Assembly: GCF_006538345.1 (NCBI RefSeq)
Contig: NZ_BJKL01000005.1
Coordinates: forward strand, 186,001-250,000
From: Alteromonas sp. KUL49
GTDB taxonomy: Bacteria > Pseudomonadota > Gammaproteobacteria > Enterobacterales > Alteromonadaceae
Direction of reading: 5' to 3'
DNA: 64,000 nt
A model generated the notes under the pieces. That model saw nothing but the letters and a program-made list of their open reading frames with translations, searched no databases and had not been told where the DNA came from. A program made the position numbers and the translations under genes. Position 1 is the stretch's first letter. The number at the start of each line of letters is the position of its first letter. Of the stretch, positions 15,150-24,066 are shown piece by piece.

Positions 15150-15761
15150 ATGTTACGTATAATTGTATCTATTTTACTAGGTGCTGGTGTTGCGTTTGCC
15201 CTTTTCGTACTTATGGCAAAGTTGATCGAGAACTCTTCTCGTCCAGCTGACGAAGTACCGCCTGCGCCAGTAATCGATATTGTAATGCAAGAGCCGGATG
15301 ATGAAACTCAGACCCGTACGCGCGTTCCACCACCGCCTCCGCCGCCGCCTCAACAGCCTCCAAAAATGGAACCTGTAGAGCCTGAAGCTGCGGAACCGGA
15401 TACAGATGGCTTTAGCCTGAATATCCCTGCGGTTGATACTGGTGGTGTGGGTGTAAACATTGGTGGTGTGGGTGCTATGCAACGTGATGGTGATGCTACA
15501 CCGATCGTTCGTATCGATCCTAAGTATCCACCAGAAGCTGCTCGCGATGGCCGTGAAGGTTGGGTTCGTCTTTCATTCACTATCAATGAAATTGGTGGTG
15601 TAGAAGATATCAAAGTGCTTGAAGCTGAGCCAAAGCGCTTGTTCGACCGCGAAGCTCGTCGTGCATTACGTAAGTGGAAATACAAGCCTAAGATCGTAGA
15701 TGGTGTTGCTGTTAAGCAAGAAAACATGTTCGTTCAATTAGACTTTAAATTGGAGCAATGA
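15150..15761 (+). CDS. tonB: TonB2-like energy transducer
   Basis: A 203-residue TonB. N-terminal TM helix (LRIIVSILLGAGVAFALFVLMA), proline-rich linker with a run of eight prolines near residue 55, a short glycine-rich stretch (DTGGVGVNIGGVGA), and the C-terminal TonB domain (IDPKYPPEAARDGREGWVRLSFTIN; RALRKWKYKPKIVDG). The short linker and lack of an N-terminal SxxxH-type E. coli TonB1 helix fit the TonB2 class. It contacts the TonB box of outer-membrane receptors such as the one at 6191-8815. The following TPR gene starts within its stop codon (ATGA overlap at 15758). Confidence 0.94.
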   Translation: MLRIIVSILLGAGVAFALFVLMAKLIENSSRPADEVPPAPVIDIVMQEPDDETQTRTRVPPPPPPPPQQPPKMEPVEPEAAEPDTDGFSLNIPAVDTGGVGVNIGGVGAMQRDGDATPIVRIDPKYPPEAARDGREGWVRLSFTINEIGGVEDIKVLEAEPKRLFDREARRALRKWKYKPKIVDGVAVKQENMFVQLDFKLEQ

Positions 15762-17032
15762 TCATGATGAAACGCACATTCAAAATGTCAGCTGCTGCTT
15801 TGGTTTTTGGCGCGGGAGCAATGCTTAGCGCGCCAACTGTACTAGCCCAAGTAAATTCACCGGTAGTTTGTCCTGGTTATGAAAAAGGTAAAACTACACT
15901 TGTCGGTGAACGCGTTGGTAAGAAAGTACAGAAGGCCTTTGAAGCCTATAACCAAGATTTAATGGACGAAGCACTGACGATTCTTATCGATATTGAAGCG
16001 TCAGAAGCGTTTGACAAAGCGTACGTGGACCGATTCATTGGTAACCTTATGGCGTCTCAAGAGGGGCAAGGTACAAGAGCGCTTGGCTATTTGGTCAATG
16101 CTGTTGAACCCAAGGTACTCAATGATTTGGAGCACGCGCAAACGCTTAAGCTACTTGGCGACTTGAGTATGCAAGAAACCAAGTACAACGATGCTATCAA
16201 ATATTACAATGCCTGGATGGACTTCACGTGTAAAGAAGACGCCGATGTTTATACGCGTCTAACGCAAGCTTATTATGAGTCTAAGCAACTAGACATGATG
16301 ATTGAGCCTGCTGACAAAGCTATTGCATTGTATGAAGAGCCAAACAAAAACCCTTACGTACTAAAGCTTACTTCGTTCTACGAACGTAAGATGTTTCCGC
16401 AAACCGTTGCGGTTGCTGAAGAACTAGTACGTATGTTCCCAGGTGAAGATCGTTGGTGGACACAGCTTGGTTTGTTCTATCTTTTGGTAGAAGACTTTGA
16501 CAAAGCGCTTTCAACATTTGAAGTTGCTTACAGCCAAGGTTTCCTCACTAAAGAAAACCACATCAAGACATTGGCACAGCTTTACCAAACTAGCGGCATG
16601 CCTCACAAGGCGGCTGAGCTACTAGAAAAGCACTTGAAAGAAGGGTTGTTTGAAAAGGATGCAGATTTGTTAGCAACTATTGCAAACGCGCATCACCAAG
16701 CGAAGAACTTCACGCAAGCGGCTAGTCTTTACGCTCAGGCAGCTCAGTTAAGCTCTGATCCAGAACACTATCGTAAACAAGGTACACTTCTGCTCGTAGC
16801 TGAAGATTACCGTGGTGCGATAACAGCGCTTAACAACGCACTTGAGCGCGGTATTGAAAACCCTGCGAAAGTACACTTTACGCTTATGGAAGCTAATTTC
16901 TATGCGGGTAATTTCCGCCAAGCTTACAATCATGTATTGGAAGCTAAGAAAGACCGCTCTTTACGTCGTAATGCGTCAGCATGGGAGCCTTACATAAAGG
17001 ACAAAGCGAAGAATAGAGGCATAAGCATCTAG
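15758..17032 (+). CDS. TPR-repeat periplasmic protein of the TonB operon
   Basis: A 424-residue protein with signal peptide (cleaved near VLAQ, ~31) and tetratricopeptide repeats through most of the chain (YNDAIKYYNAWMDFTCKEDADVYTRLTQAYYES, FTQAASLYAQAAQLSSDPEHYRKQGTLLLVAEDYRGAITALNNALERG). A TPR gene closes ttpC-exbB-exbD-tonB operons in Vibrio and Shewanella too, so it is likely an accessory of the TonB machine. The ATGA overlap with tonB favours the start at 15758; ATGs at 15764 and 15767 are possible. A terminator follows the stop. Confidence 0.88.
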   Translation: MIMMKRTFKMSAAALVFGAGAMLSAPTVLAQVNSPVVCPGYEKGKTTLVGERVGKKVQKAFEAYNQDLMDEALTILIDIEASEAFDKAYVDRFIGNLMASQEGQGTRALGYLVNAVEPKVLNDLEHAQTLKLLGDLSMQETKYNDAIKYYNAWMDFTCKEDADVYTRLTQAYYESKQLDMMIEPADKAIALYEEPNKNPYVLKLTSFYERKMFPQTVAVAEELVRMFPGEDRWWTQLGLFYLLVEDFDKALSTFEVAYSQGFLTKENHIKTLAQLYQTSGMPHKAAELLEKHLKEGLFEKDADLLATIANAHHQAKNFTQAASLYAQAAQLSSDPEHYRKQGTLLLVAEDYRGAITALNNALERGIENPAKVHFTLMEANFYAGNFRQAYNHVLEAKKDRSLRRNASAWEPYIKDKAKNRGISI

Positions 17033-17046
17033 CATTCGCTCCGCGT

Positions 17047-17077
17047 AAAAAAGCCGCTATGATTAGCGGCTTTTTTG
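17047..17077 (+). terminator. Rho-independent terminator of the TonB operon
   Basis: AAAAAAGCCGCTA-TGAT-TAGCGGCTTTTTTG: strong stem with T-tract, 14 bp after the TPR gene stop. Confidence 0.95.
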
Positions 17078-17214
17078 TTTGTGGTTCTCTTTCCTCTAGA
17101 GTACACCTTTATCACCTCTCTGAAGCTTCAACGCTCGATACAAAGGATTATTGTGATCCATATATAAACTTTTGCGTGTACATTTTATTTCTATGGTGGT
17201 GCAAGAGGCTTGTT

Positions 17215-18672
17215 ATGAGATTTCCTTATAAGCGTTACGCAGTATGTTTCTCGTCGATTTTTACGTTGGCATTCTTACCTCTTCACGCTTTAGCGAGTGA
17301 GCGTATATTCGACCCATTGCACGCCGATGCCAGTAAACTTATAAACGTGTGGGTCAAATCTCAGCTCGATTATTTACAAATTCCTTATCTGTCTATCAGC
17401 TATGTAAAAGATCAAGATGTGCTTTTCAGTGGTAGTTACGGCCAAGTCGAGCTGAATGGTGCTGTAGATGCAACTAGTAGTACTATATCGAGTATTTGCT
17501 CTGTGACAAAAGTCTTCACAGCAACTGCAATAGTGATGTTAGCTGAACAAGGTAAATTGAATCTAAACGATTCTGTTGCGGATATCCTACCAGCGTTGAA
17601 TGTCCTAAATAGCGAAGGCGAAAGCAGCGATTTGAACGATATACAAGTAGTCCATTTACTCAATCATACGTCTGGCCTACCAAGAGACACTTCACACTTA
17701 TATTGGAGTGGACCAAACCATAATTTTCCCACTAAAAAAGAGCTCTATGAGAGCCTCAGTAATCAAAAAAGAGAGACTAGAGCTGATAAAGCTTCGAGTT
17801 ATAGTAACCTTGGCTACGCGCTGCTCGGGCAGATAATAGAAGTTGTTACAGGAGATAGTTATTCGGCATTTATTGAGCAAGAGATATTCATGCCCCTCCG
17901 TATGAGTGATTCCGTCGTAGAAATGTCTGAAACGAGTTATGGTAAAAATCATGCGGTTGGGTATACGGCACTCAATCGAAATGGCCTTAGGACAAAAGCT
18001 AGTTTCTACAAAACACGAGCTATGCAATCTGCATTCGGTATATCCAGCAACGCAAGCGATATGGCAAAGTTCATATCATGGCAATTTAGATTAGCACAAC
18101 AATCGAACACAGAATTAATGAGTCCGCAAAGTCTTCTTCAGATGTATGAAACTTATCATACTCAGGCAGCAACTAATAGAGGCCTAGCGTACGAAGTACA
18201 AACAAGTGAGTCTGGTGACGTTTGGGTCATGCATGGCGGTATGTGTCCCGGATACACTTCATATTTGCAAATGAATACGACTGGTAAAGAGGGCTATGCA
18301 GTGGTCATGTCGGCGAATGGAGTCAGGCCGTCGTCTTTCATTAAGGACTTAAAGCAAATTTTAACCAAGGCGGCTCAACTACAAGTAGACAAAGAAAACG
18401 GTCAACTTTTCAAAGAGTACGAAGGGTTCTACGATTTAAATCCATGGAACAGTGAGGTTTATGTTGGAAGTTGGGGGCGTGATTTAGTCTTGTTATATCT
18501 GCCTGTCGATTCCGTTAAATATGCAATGTATCACTATAGAAAAGTAGATAATGATACATTTCAGCGACTAGAAGACGGAGTGTTGACCGACGAGTTTATG
18601 GTATTTAATCGCGATCAAGCTGGCAACGTGATATCGGTGAATAACGACGGTTCGCTGCACTATAAACTATGA
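17215..18672 (+). CDS. Exported serine hydrolase, class C beta-lactamase/penicillin-binding-like family
   Basis: About 485 residues. Signal peptide MRFPYKRYAVCFSSIFTLAFLPLHALA. Beta-lactamase (PF00144-like) domain with the SxxK motif in SICSVTKVFTATAIVMLAEQGKLNLND, the YxN motif in SSYSNLGYALLGQIIE, and HGG (VMHGGMCPGY) in place of KTG. A C-terminal ~100-residue lipocalin-like tail follows. HGG is typical of esterases and peptidases of this family, so drug hydrolysis should not be assumed. The start at 17215 follows AAGAGG (17202-17207); a longer in-frame ORF begins inside the upstream terminator and is rejected. The codon use is unlike the biased TonB genes before it. Confidence 0.85.
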   Translation: MRFPYKRYAVCFSSIFTLAFLPLHALASERIFDPLHADASKLINVWVKSQLDYLQIPYLSISYVKDQDVLFSGSYGQVELNGAVDATSSTISSICSVTKVFTATAIVMLAEQGKLNLNDSVADILPALNVLNSEGESSDLNDIQVVHLLNHTSGLPRDTSHLYWSGPNHNFPTKKELYESLSNQKRETRADKASSYSNLGYALLGQIIEVVTGDSYSAFIEQEIFMPLRMSDSVVEMSETSYGKNHAVGYTALNRNGLRTKASFYKTRAMQSAFGISSNASDMAKFISWQFRLAQQSNTELMSPQSLLQMYETYHTQAATNRGLAYEVQTSESGDVWVMHGGMCPGYTSYLQMNTTGKEGYAVVMSANGVRPSSFIKDLKQILTKAAQLQVDKENGQLFKEYEGFYDLNPWNSEVYVGSWGRDLVLLYLPVDSVKYAMYHYRKVDNDTFQRLEDGVLTDEFMVFNRDQAGNVISVNNDGSLHYKL

Positions 18673-18702
18673 GGCGTTATGGTTATATGAGCAGACTAGC
18701 TT

Positions 18703-19398
18703 TTATTGATTGATAAAGTGGTCGAGGTCTTGACCAGTTAATCGTTTGATTTGTACGAAGAGGTACCAAAGAGCGCCAATCAGCAAAATCATACTTGGAA
18801 TAACTATAACTGGGTAACTTAGCGCAGTCATACGTCCTAATTCTTCGGTATATTCTGTAGTACCTGGCTCACTAACAAGTATCACTTTTGCCAATATGTA
18901 GTTGAGGGTGGATGAGAGGAAAAAAGAACCAGCGACTATGTAGGAACTCACCGCAACCTTTTTCTTAAATAGGATTTCAGCATTGTGAGCTGCTAGTGCC
19001 TCGTTGAGTTTTGGCCAATTGATCATTTGGTCGTTAAGAATTAGCGCTTTTACTAAAGGGCGATCAGTAAACTGAGTGACCAATACAGCGATTCCAATGA
19101 TTGCTGGTATTGCCGCTTCTTTGATCGCAATGTACTCCGCTGGCAGTTTAAGTAAGCTAATACCACCTGTAAGCAGTACGCTAATAATCCCTAACACCGA
19201 AAAGCCATTTACTTTACCTGACTGTTTTAAATCCCAGAGACCGTAGCCAAGAGGAAAACTCAGTGCAGCAACAATGCTCCATGCTGGACCTAAATAGTCT
19301 TCAGAGCTAGCATAGCTCATCAAAAGTACAGGAATAATGATATTGAAAACGAGATTGCCAAAGAAGCCTTGGTTTTGCTGAGATTGGGTCGATGTCAT
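18703..19398 (-). CDS. VC0807-type integral membrane protein
   Basis: About 231 residues with roughly five to six membrane segments (LVFNIIIPVLLMSYA, AWSIVAALSFPLGYGLWDL, FSVLGIISVLLTGGISLL, AAIPAIIGIAVLVTQF, VAVSSYIVAGSFFLSSTLNYILA, VIVIPSMILLIGALWYLF). It resembles the VC0807 family of unknown role. ATG 19398 is chosen because the longer frame runs back through the rhomboid gene out of frame. It is the last gene of the minus-strand yjf-type operon, 47 bp after the rhomboid gene. Confidence 0.7.
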   Translation of the reverse strand: MTSTQSQQNQGFFGNLVFNIIIPVLLMSYASSEDYLGPAWSIVAALSFPLGYGLWDLKQSGKVNGFSVLGIISVLLTGGISLLKLPAEYIAIKEAAIPAIIGIAVLVTQFTDRPLVKALILNDQMINWPKLNEALAAHNAEILFKKKVAVSSYIVAGSFFLSSTLNYILAKVILVSEPGTTEYTEELGRMTALSYPVIVIPSMILLIGALWYLFVQIKRLTGQDLDHFINQ

Positions 19399-19445
19399 AG
19401 TTGTTGTTTTATCCAATTTCTTGAGGGGAAGTATAGCGGCAAAGG

Positions 19446-19985
19446 TTATTTCGCCCAATACCAAGCTGCGACTAAACCACTGATAAATCCAAAAAGGTGA
19501 TATTCGAAAGATATATAGGGTGATAGCGGCAATATACCGACAAGCATACCACCGTATACTATGGCGACAATTACAGATATCACTAGGTACCTGATTTTCT
19601 TGGATCGAAACCCAGCAAGTACTAAAAATCCGAAGTAACCGTATACTAAACCACTCGCTCCAATATGAATGGCACCGCGTGCAAATAGCCATACAGCCAA
19701 ACCGCTCAGTATAATGATCGCAAAAGTGGTGATAATAAACGTTCTTTTACCCCACTGCATACTCAGCCACATAAACAGTAAAAGCGGAAAGAGATTAGCC
19801 ATTAAGTGTGCTGGGGTTCCGTGAAGGAAAGGCGCCGCAAAAATGCCCGGCAAGTGCGTCAGGTGGCGAGGTATTACACCAAACTGGCTCAAAAGGCGCC
19901 CAGTAAATACATTAATTAGTTCTATCAGTATCAGCAGGGCAGCAATGAAGCACAGCGTCTTTATTTGAGAGGAGAAGCCTATCAT
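19446..19985 (-). CDS. Rhomboid-family intramembrane serine protease
   Basis: About 179 residues, six predicted membrane helices. Rhomboid hallmarks: HGTPAHLMANLFPLLLF (helix 2, His/Asn oxyanion side), GAIHIGASGLVYGYFGFL (GxSG catalytic serine, helix 4) and FEYHLFGFISGLVAAW (catalytic histidine, helix 6). These enzymes cut membrane-embedded substrates; the target is unknown. The start at ATG 19985 lies 4 bp after the ATP-grasp gene stop. A longer frame to 20096 would overlap that gene by 107 bp. Confidence 0.82.
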   Translation of the reverse strand: MIGFSSQIKTLCFIAALLILIELINVFTGRLLSQFGVIPRHLTHLPGIFAAPFLHGTPAHLMANLFPLLLFMWLSMQWGKRTFIITTFAIIILSGLAVWLFARGAIHIGASGLVYGYFGFLVLAGFRSKKIRYLVISVIVAIVYGGMLVGILPLSPYISFEYHLFGFISGLVAAWYWAK

Positions 19986-19989
19986 AGGG

Positions 19990-21156
19990 TTACAAGATGA
20001 TGTGAGGTAGATAACGTGATAAATCCTGTGTGATAGGGGACTTATCTTCGCGAATTGATATCCCAGCAGGCATATCATCAACCAACCAGCTACCAATCAA
20101 AGTATGGTTGCCGTCAAATACTGGAAGGGGTGAGTAAGCTTGTAAAATAAAGCCTTCTTCCCCGTAAGGCCCCTCACTGAGTACTTTTTCTTCGCCGTTA
20201 TCGAGTAAAGAAATATTCGCCCCTTCTCTGGAAAACAGAGGCTTTTTGATCCATTTTTCGTTACTACTTGCTTTGTGAGCGCCGTCACTAAAATAGGACG
20301 GTAGAAGGTTAGGATGATTGGGGAATCTTTGCCATAACAACGGGAGAAGCGCTTTGTTGGATAGTATTGCCTTCCATGGAGGCTCGATCCAATTAGTATC
20401 AGCGGTTTCCAAATGGTCACCGTAGGATTCACTGAGCATAAACTCCCACGGATACAATTTAAAACAACTCAGGAGTGGGTTGTTTGACATATCGGTAAAA
20501 AGCCCATTTTCAGACAGGCCGATGTCTTCTACGTAAACAAACTTGTCTTCAATACCTGCTTCTGAGGCACAATCCTGAAGGTATTGAACGGTACCCCTGT
20601 CTTCTTCCGTGTCTTTACAACAGGCGAAGTGCATTTCGTGAACTTGGTAAAACTGTGCGATTTCACCAAGGCGATGCACTAGCTTTTCTTGCAAGCTGTT
20701 AAATTGGTCAGCATTTCTTGCAATGTGGCCTTCTTGAACCTGGTGCTCAAGCCAAAGCCATTGCCAAAAACCACTTTCGTATAAGCTTGTTGGTGTATCA
20801 GCATTATTTTCCAGTAATTTCGCTGGGTTGACACCGTCGTACACCAAGTCCAAGCGAGAGTACAAGCTCGGCTCTTTGTTTAACCAGCTTTGTCTCACAA
20901 AGTCCCAATGCGCTTGCGGTATGGCGAAGCGCTTCATCAGCTTTTCGCTATTAACAACCTCGTCAACAATTGAGAGACACATCTGATGAATTTCAGCCGT
21001 GGGGTCTTCAATATGGTTTTCAATCTGCGCTAGTGAAAATTGATAGTAAGCAGACTCATCCCAATAAGGCTCTCCATACATGGTATGAAAATGAAAACCG
21101 TATTCAGCAGCCAGCATCTGCCAACTTGGCCTAGGTTTAGACGGAACCCTAAACAT
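19990..21156 (-). CDS. yjfC: Glutathionylspermidine synthase-family ATP-grasp ligase (YjfC/YgiC-like)
   Basis: A 388-residue protein of the GSP_synth fold. Recognisable segments: WDESAYYQFSLAQIENHIEDPTAEIHQMC at the N terminus, YDGVNPAKLLENNADTPTSLYESGFWQWLW, and WIKKPLFSREGANISLLDNGE (ATP-grasp lysine region), GPYGEEGFILQAYSPLPVFDGNHTLIGSWLVDD. It has only the synthetase-like domain, without the amidase domain of E. coli Gsp, so an amide ligation reaction is likely but the substrate is not established. It follows the DUF1190 gene by 5 bp, the same pairing as E. coli yjfM-yjfC and ygiB-ygiC. Confidence 0.88.
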   Translation of the reverse strand: MFRVPSKPRPSWQMLAAEYGFHFHTMYGEPYWDESAYYQFSLAQIENHIEDPTAEIHQMCLSIVDEVVNSEKLMKRFAIPQAHWDFVRQSWLNKEPSLYSRLDLVYDGVNPAKLLENNADTPTSLYESGFWQWLWLEHQVQEGHIARNADQFNSLQEKLVHRLGEIAQFYQVHEMHFACCKDTEEDRGTVQYLQDCASEAGIEDKFVYVEDIGLSENGLFTDMSNNPLLSCFKLYPWEFMLSESYGDHLETADTNWIEPPWKAILSNKALLPLLWQRFPNHPNLLPSYFSDGAHKASSNEKWIKKPLFSREGANISLLDNGEEKVLSEGPYGEEGFILQAYSPLPVFDGNHTLIGSWLVDDMPAGISIREDKSPITQDLSRYLPHIIL

Positions 21157-21161
21157 AGTGC

Positions 21162-21776
21162 TTAGCTACCCCAGCTACCAGAGCGACTGCTGCTTCCCCA
21201 AGACGACTTCGCTCGTACGCTACTGCCAAAGCCACCTCGACTCATGGTTCTGGTTACTGTTGGCTTTGGCTTAAATGCATCGGGGCGAACGCGATAATTA
21301 CGTTTTCGAATATCACCATTAAATACGTAGCCATCCGCCGTAACCCATCGAGAGCGATAGGAAGAGTAGGGTGAGTATGACGTGTACAAAGGCTGTGAAT
21401 AATAGCGGCTAGGTGAAAGTAGCTGACTCACCATAAAACCGGCCATAAACGGCATAAAGAAACTACCTTGATTATTGTTCACATACTGGCACTGGTTGGC
21501 GCCAAATTCGTGTTCACAATCGTATTCAGAGTTATATCGTGGGCTAGTGCGTACAGCCTCATCTAAAGCGGTTTGATAAGCGGCATCACACTGAGCAATA
21601 GCGTCAGGGTTATCAATTTTACATTCGTCTAACGAGGTATAGATTCTAGCGTCTTGCCTATCGTCCGAACAGGCAGACAACATTACGCCAGCCACACCTA
21701 CAGCTAAAGGTTTTAATGCGAACGCTTTGCGCATTCGACGTAAATTAATATGCTTACTGCGTTTTTGCGTAGCCAT
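21162..21776 (-). CDS. yjfM: DUF1190 family protein (YjfM/YgiB-like)
   Basis: A 204-residue protein. A basic N terminus (KRSKHINLRRMRKAFALKPLAVGVAGVMLSAC) ends in a lipobox-like LSAC, so it is a probable lipoprotein. Then SLDECKIDNPDAIAQCDAAYQTALDEA, a cysteine pair (YDCEHEFGANQCQYV), and a Ser/Gly/Arg-rich tail (GGFGSSVRAKSSWGSSSRSGSWGS). DUF1190 family, function unknown, always next to the ATP-grasp ligase gene; it could be the ligase substrate (inference). Confidence 0.88.
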   Translation of the reverse strand: MATQKRSKHINLRRMRKAFALKPLAVGVAGVMLSACSDDRQDARIYTSLDECKIDNPDAIAQCDAAYQTALDEAVRTSPRYNSEYDCEHEFGANQCQYVNNNQGSFFMPFMAGFMVSQLLSPSRYYSQPLYTSYSPYSSYRSRWVTADGYVFNGDIRKRNYRVRPDAFKPKPTVTRTMSRGGFGSSVRAKSSWGSSSRSGSWGS

Positions 21777-21786
21777 ATGTACCTCC

Positions 21787-22203
21787 TTAGTAGGTCATGC
21801 AAGCGGCATTCAGTAAACCTACTGCCACAGAGATACACGCTAGCATAGTGCCAGCTGATACTTCATTGTTGCTAATGCGCTCTGCGATTTTTGGCATGAA
21901 GGTAAAACGCAAAAGCGCGAATGCGATAGATTGCGCAATAATTGCAACAACACTCCAAATAGCAAAGTCGACTACGGCGACTGAGTTAGACGCCGCACTG
22001 CCCAGTGCAATGGCGAATCCGATAATAGCTCCACCGAAACCAATGGCAGCTGCAGTATTTTGTTCCTCTTTTACCAGTTTCCATTCGTCATGCGGGGTGA
22101 CGAAGGAGTACACCACTTTAAATACAAAAAGAAAGACAATAGACAAGCCGAAATACATTGCAAAGCTGCCTAAGCCTGCGAGTGAATCAAAAATAGTTTC
22201 CAT
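21787..22203 (-). CDS. yjfL: DUF350 family membrane protein (YjfL-like)
   Basis: A 138-residue protein with four membrane helices (FAMYFGLSIVFLFVFKVVYSFV, NTAAAIGFGGAIIGFAIALGSAA, VVDFAIWSVVAIIAQSIAFALL, AGTMLACISVAVGLLNAACM), the DUF350 arrangement. Role unknown; always found in yjf/pspA-type operons. It lies 15 bp after the DUF2491 gene. Confidence 0.9.
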   Translation of the reverse strand: METIFDSLAGLGSFAMYFGLSIVFLFVFKVVYSFVTPHDEWKLVKEEQNTAAAIGFGGAIIGFAIALGSAASNSVAVVDFAIWSVVAIIAQSIAFALLRFTFMPKIAERISNNEVSAGTMLACISVAVGLLNAACMTY

Positions 22204-22218
22204 GGTTATTTCCTTTAA

Positions 22219-22866
22219 TTATCCGTTAATTGTGATGTCAGTAGGCTGTAGGTCAAAGCCGGTGACATGCACTAAACAGCGATCTAAATTGTTGCCCACT
22301 TGCTTTTCTTCGCCTATCACAAGCAGTGATTCAGTGCGCCCATTGTCGATAGGACGCTCATAAAGCATCATGAATTGGTCTGTTTTACTCACATCGCCGT
22401 CTTCTTCATAGGTTGTTTCTGTTACTGCAACAGGAGGAGACTGCTCGCCAACCGCTTCCCATACTCGGGTAAACTCGTTGCCATCGAGGGTATAGGTAGG
22501 TTGGGATATGATCTTGTCTAAACAAGTTTTCCACTGTGCATCGCTACCTATGGTTTTAGTATCGAAGAAATACCAAAGTTTTACGTCGGTAATATGATTC
22601 TCTGTAAGCCCGCCATCAGTGACGACTTGCAGAAAACCCTCGTCATCAGTGTAATAACGAAGGAGCGTACCGCCGGTATCCAGTGGGGCTTCACCTACCG
22701 CTTGTATTAACTGAGAACGGGCTGCGCCTTCTATAGTTAAGCTGGGTTCAATAAGCGACATTTTAAGGGCGTCGAGCTCGAATGAACCTCCGAGATATAA
22801 CCCCATGATCTCTGGTGCTTTAGGTTTTTTAGGGGTGTCTTTTTTACCAAAGAGTTTGCTAAACAT
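22219..22866 (-). CDS. yjfK: DUF2491 family protein (YjfK-like)
   Basis: About 215 residues, soluble, beginning MFSKLFGKKDTPKKPKAPEIMGL. The lysine/proline-rich start and the YTDDEGFLQVV and WYFFDTKTIGS segments match DUF2491/YjfK. Unknown function. ATG 22866 is taken because it begins the conserved N terminus and lies 1 bp after the channel gene stop; the upstream in-frame extension to 22929 overlaps the channel gene. Confidence 0.86.
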   Translation of the reverse strand: MFSKLFGKKDTPKKPKAPEIMGLYLGGSFELDALKMSLIEPSLTIEGAARSQLIQAVGEAPLDTGGTLLRYYTDDEGFLQVVTDGGLTENHITDVKLWYFFDTKTIGSDAQWKTCLDKIISQPTYTLDGNEFTRVWEAVGEQSPPVAVTETTYEEDGDVSKTDQFMMLYERPIDNGRTESLLVIGEEKQVGNNLDRCLVHVTGFDLQPTDITING

Positions 22867-22867
22867 A

Positions 22868-23932
22868 TTAGGATACTCCACTGGTGGTGAGTGTAGACCA
22901 ATCGAAATGAGTAACGCGGTTTGGAGCAATATAGAAAAGCGTATCTCCAGAACTCACCGTATCGGTAAGTTTCGGATTGACTACCATTGCTTTTACATTC
23001 CCCGCTGGAGCATAGCCAATCACAACAGCATCATATTCTTTTTTAAATCGCATAAACAACTGTTCGATGGAACAAGAGTAATCACTCCCTGGAATCTTGA
23101 CAGAAAACTGGGCTTGGCCTTCATCAATACTCAGTAAGTCGTGATGTAGCGCACTGGAGCCTGGATCAAACGCCGCCTTTGCCAACATCTCAACAGCTAC
23201 ACTTGGTGTACATTCCACTTTTGGGCAGTGCTCTTGTAGTAATGAAACTAAGCTTTCATCTTGGAAATAAGCCACTTTATGAGCATTAGGGTTACGCTTA
23301 TTACAATACAGGGCGGTGGTCATAGTCACATCATCTTGGGGGTTGTCGATGAGAATAGTACTTGCGGTCTCCACACATGCCCGTTTCATGTCAGCATCTT
23401 TATTGAACGAATCGACTTTGACAAATTCCACGATACCCGGCATCGGGTTTTCAATATCTGCTTTTACACAAAGCGCAATCGGCGGTTTTTCTTGTGTTGC
23501 ATCGCGTTCGCGGATGAGTAAGTCTAGCAAATGCATTGTGCGCTGCTCATTCCAACCGATGACTAAAATGTGATCGCTTAGGTGAAGATTATTCATGCCT
23601 AGTAACCCTTTTCTCCATTGCCCTGATACCCATGCTGCCGCCTTTCCTAAAATCATTGCAAAAATGCTCAACCCCATGGGAATAACATAAATCGCTACAA
23701 TCAGCTTACCCCCGTCGGTAACGGGAGACATATCACCATAGCCAACGGTACTTGCGGTGACAGCAAGCCAGTAGAAAAAGTCAACTCCCGTGGTAAGGTC
23801 AGATTCTCCAGCAAGGGATAAAGCAATGTAGCTGGAAACGGCGTAAAACGCGCTTATGCCCAAGATAGTCTGCCATCCGGAGTTGGCAAAGTATTGAAGC
23901 ATTACTTTTCGGATTTTAAGCCAAGGCAACAT
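22868..23932 (-). CDS. Two-TM potassium channel with cytosolic RCK/TrkA-N-like domain
   Basis: About 354 residues. TM1 TILGISAFYAVSSYIALSLA, pore helix and filter VTASTVGYGDMSPVTDG, TM2 LIVAIYVIPMGLSIFAMILG, then a Rossmann-like RCK domain (HILVIGWNEQRTMHLLDLLI). It should conduct potassium under cytosolic control, like Kch/MthK. ATG 23932 is preceded by AAGGA; a longer frame opens at GTG 24065-24067, but that GTG lies in the left arm of a palindromic repeat and the added 45 residues look unlike a channel N terminus. A channel gene is not part of E. coli yjfIJKLMC but is found with it in many marine relatives. Confidence 0.85.
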   Translation of the reverse strand: MLPWLKIRKVMLQYFANSGWQTILGISAFYAVSSYIALSLAGESDLTTGVDFFYWLAVTASTVGYGDMSPVTDGGKLIVAIYVIPMGLSIFAMILGKAAAWVSGQWRKGLLGMNNLHLSDHILVIGWNEQRTMHLLDLLIRERDATQEKPPIALCVKADIENPMPGIVEFVKVDSFNKDADMKRACVETASTILIDNPQDDVTMTTALYCNKRNPNAHKVAYFQDESLVSLLQEHCPKVECTPSVAVEMLAKAAFDPGSSALHHDLLSIDEGQAQFSVKIPGSDYSCSIEQLFMRFKKEYDAVVIGYAPAGNVKAMVVNPKLTDTVSSGDTLFYIAPNRVTHFDWSTLTTSGVS

Positions 23933-24066
23933 ACGGTAGTGGGTTCCTTCTTCTGTATGTTTTAACAATTTATCAGTAATTGTTGAACGCAGCGAAAATT
24001 TCTTTGTTTCAAAATAAAACTGGAGTCTTGGCTCAATACAGTTAGATGTGCAGTTCTCGATTTGCA

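Noticed and set aside
15177..15727. Antisense ORFs of 101 and 125 codons within tonB
   Set aside because: They mirror the Pro- and Gly-rich codons of tonB and give low-complexity Arg/Ser-rich products; shadows of a real gene.
17059..17214. N-terminal extension of the serine hydrolase reading frame
   Set aside because: It starts inside the terminator of the TonB operon and has no ribosome site; ATG 17215 gives a proper signal peptide and AAGAGG site.
19399..19692. N-terminal extension of the VC0807-like gene
   Set aside because: It reads the rhomboid gene out of frame on the same strand and gives a Cys/Trp/Arg-rich, non-conserved sequence.
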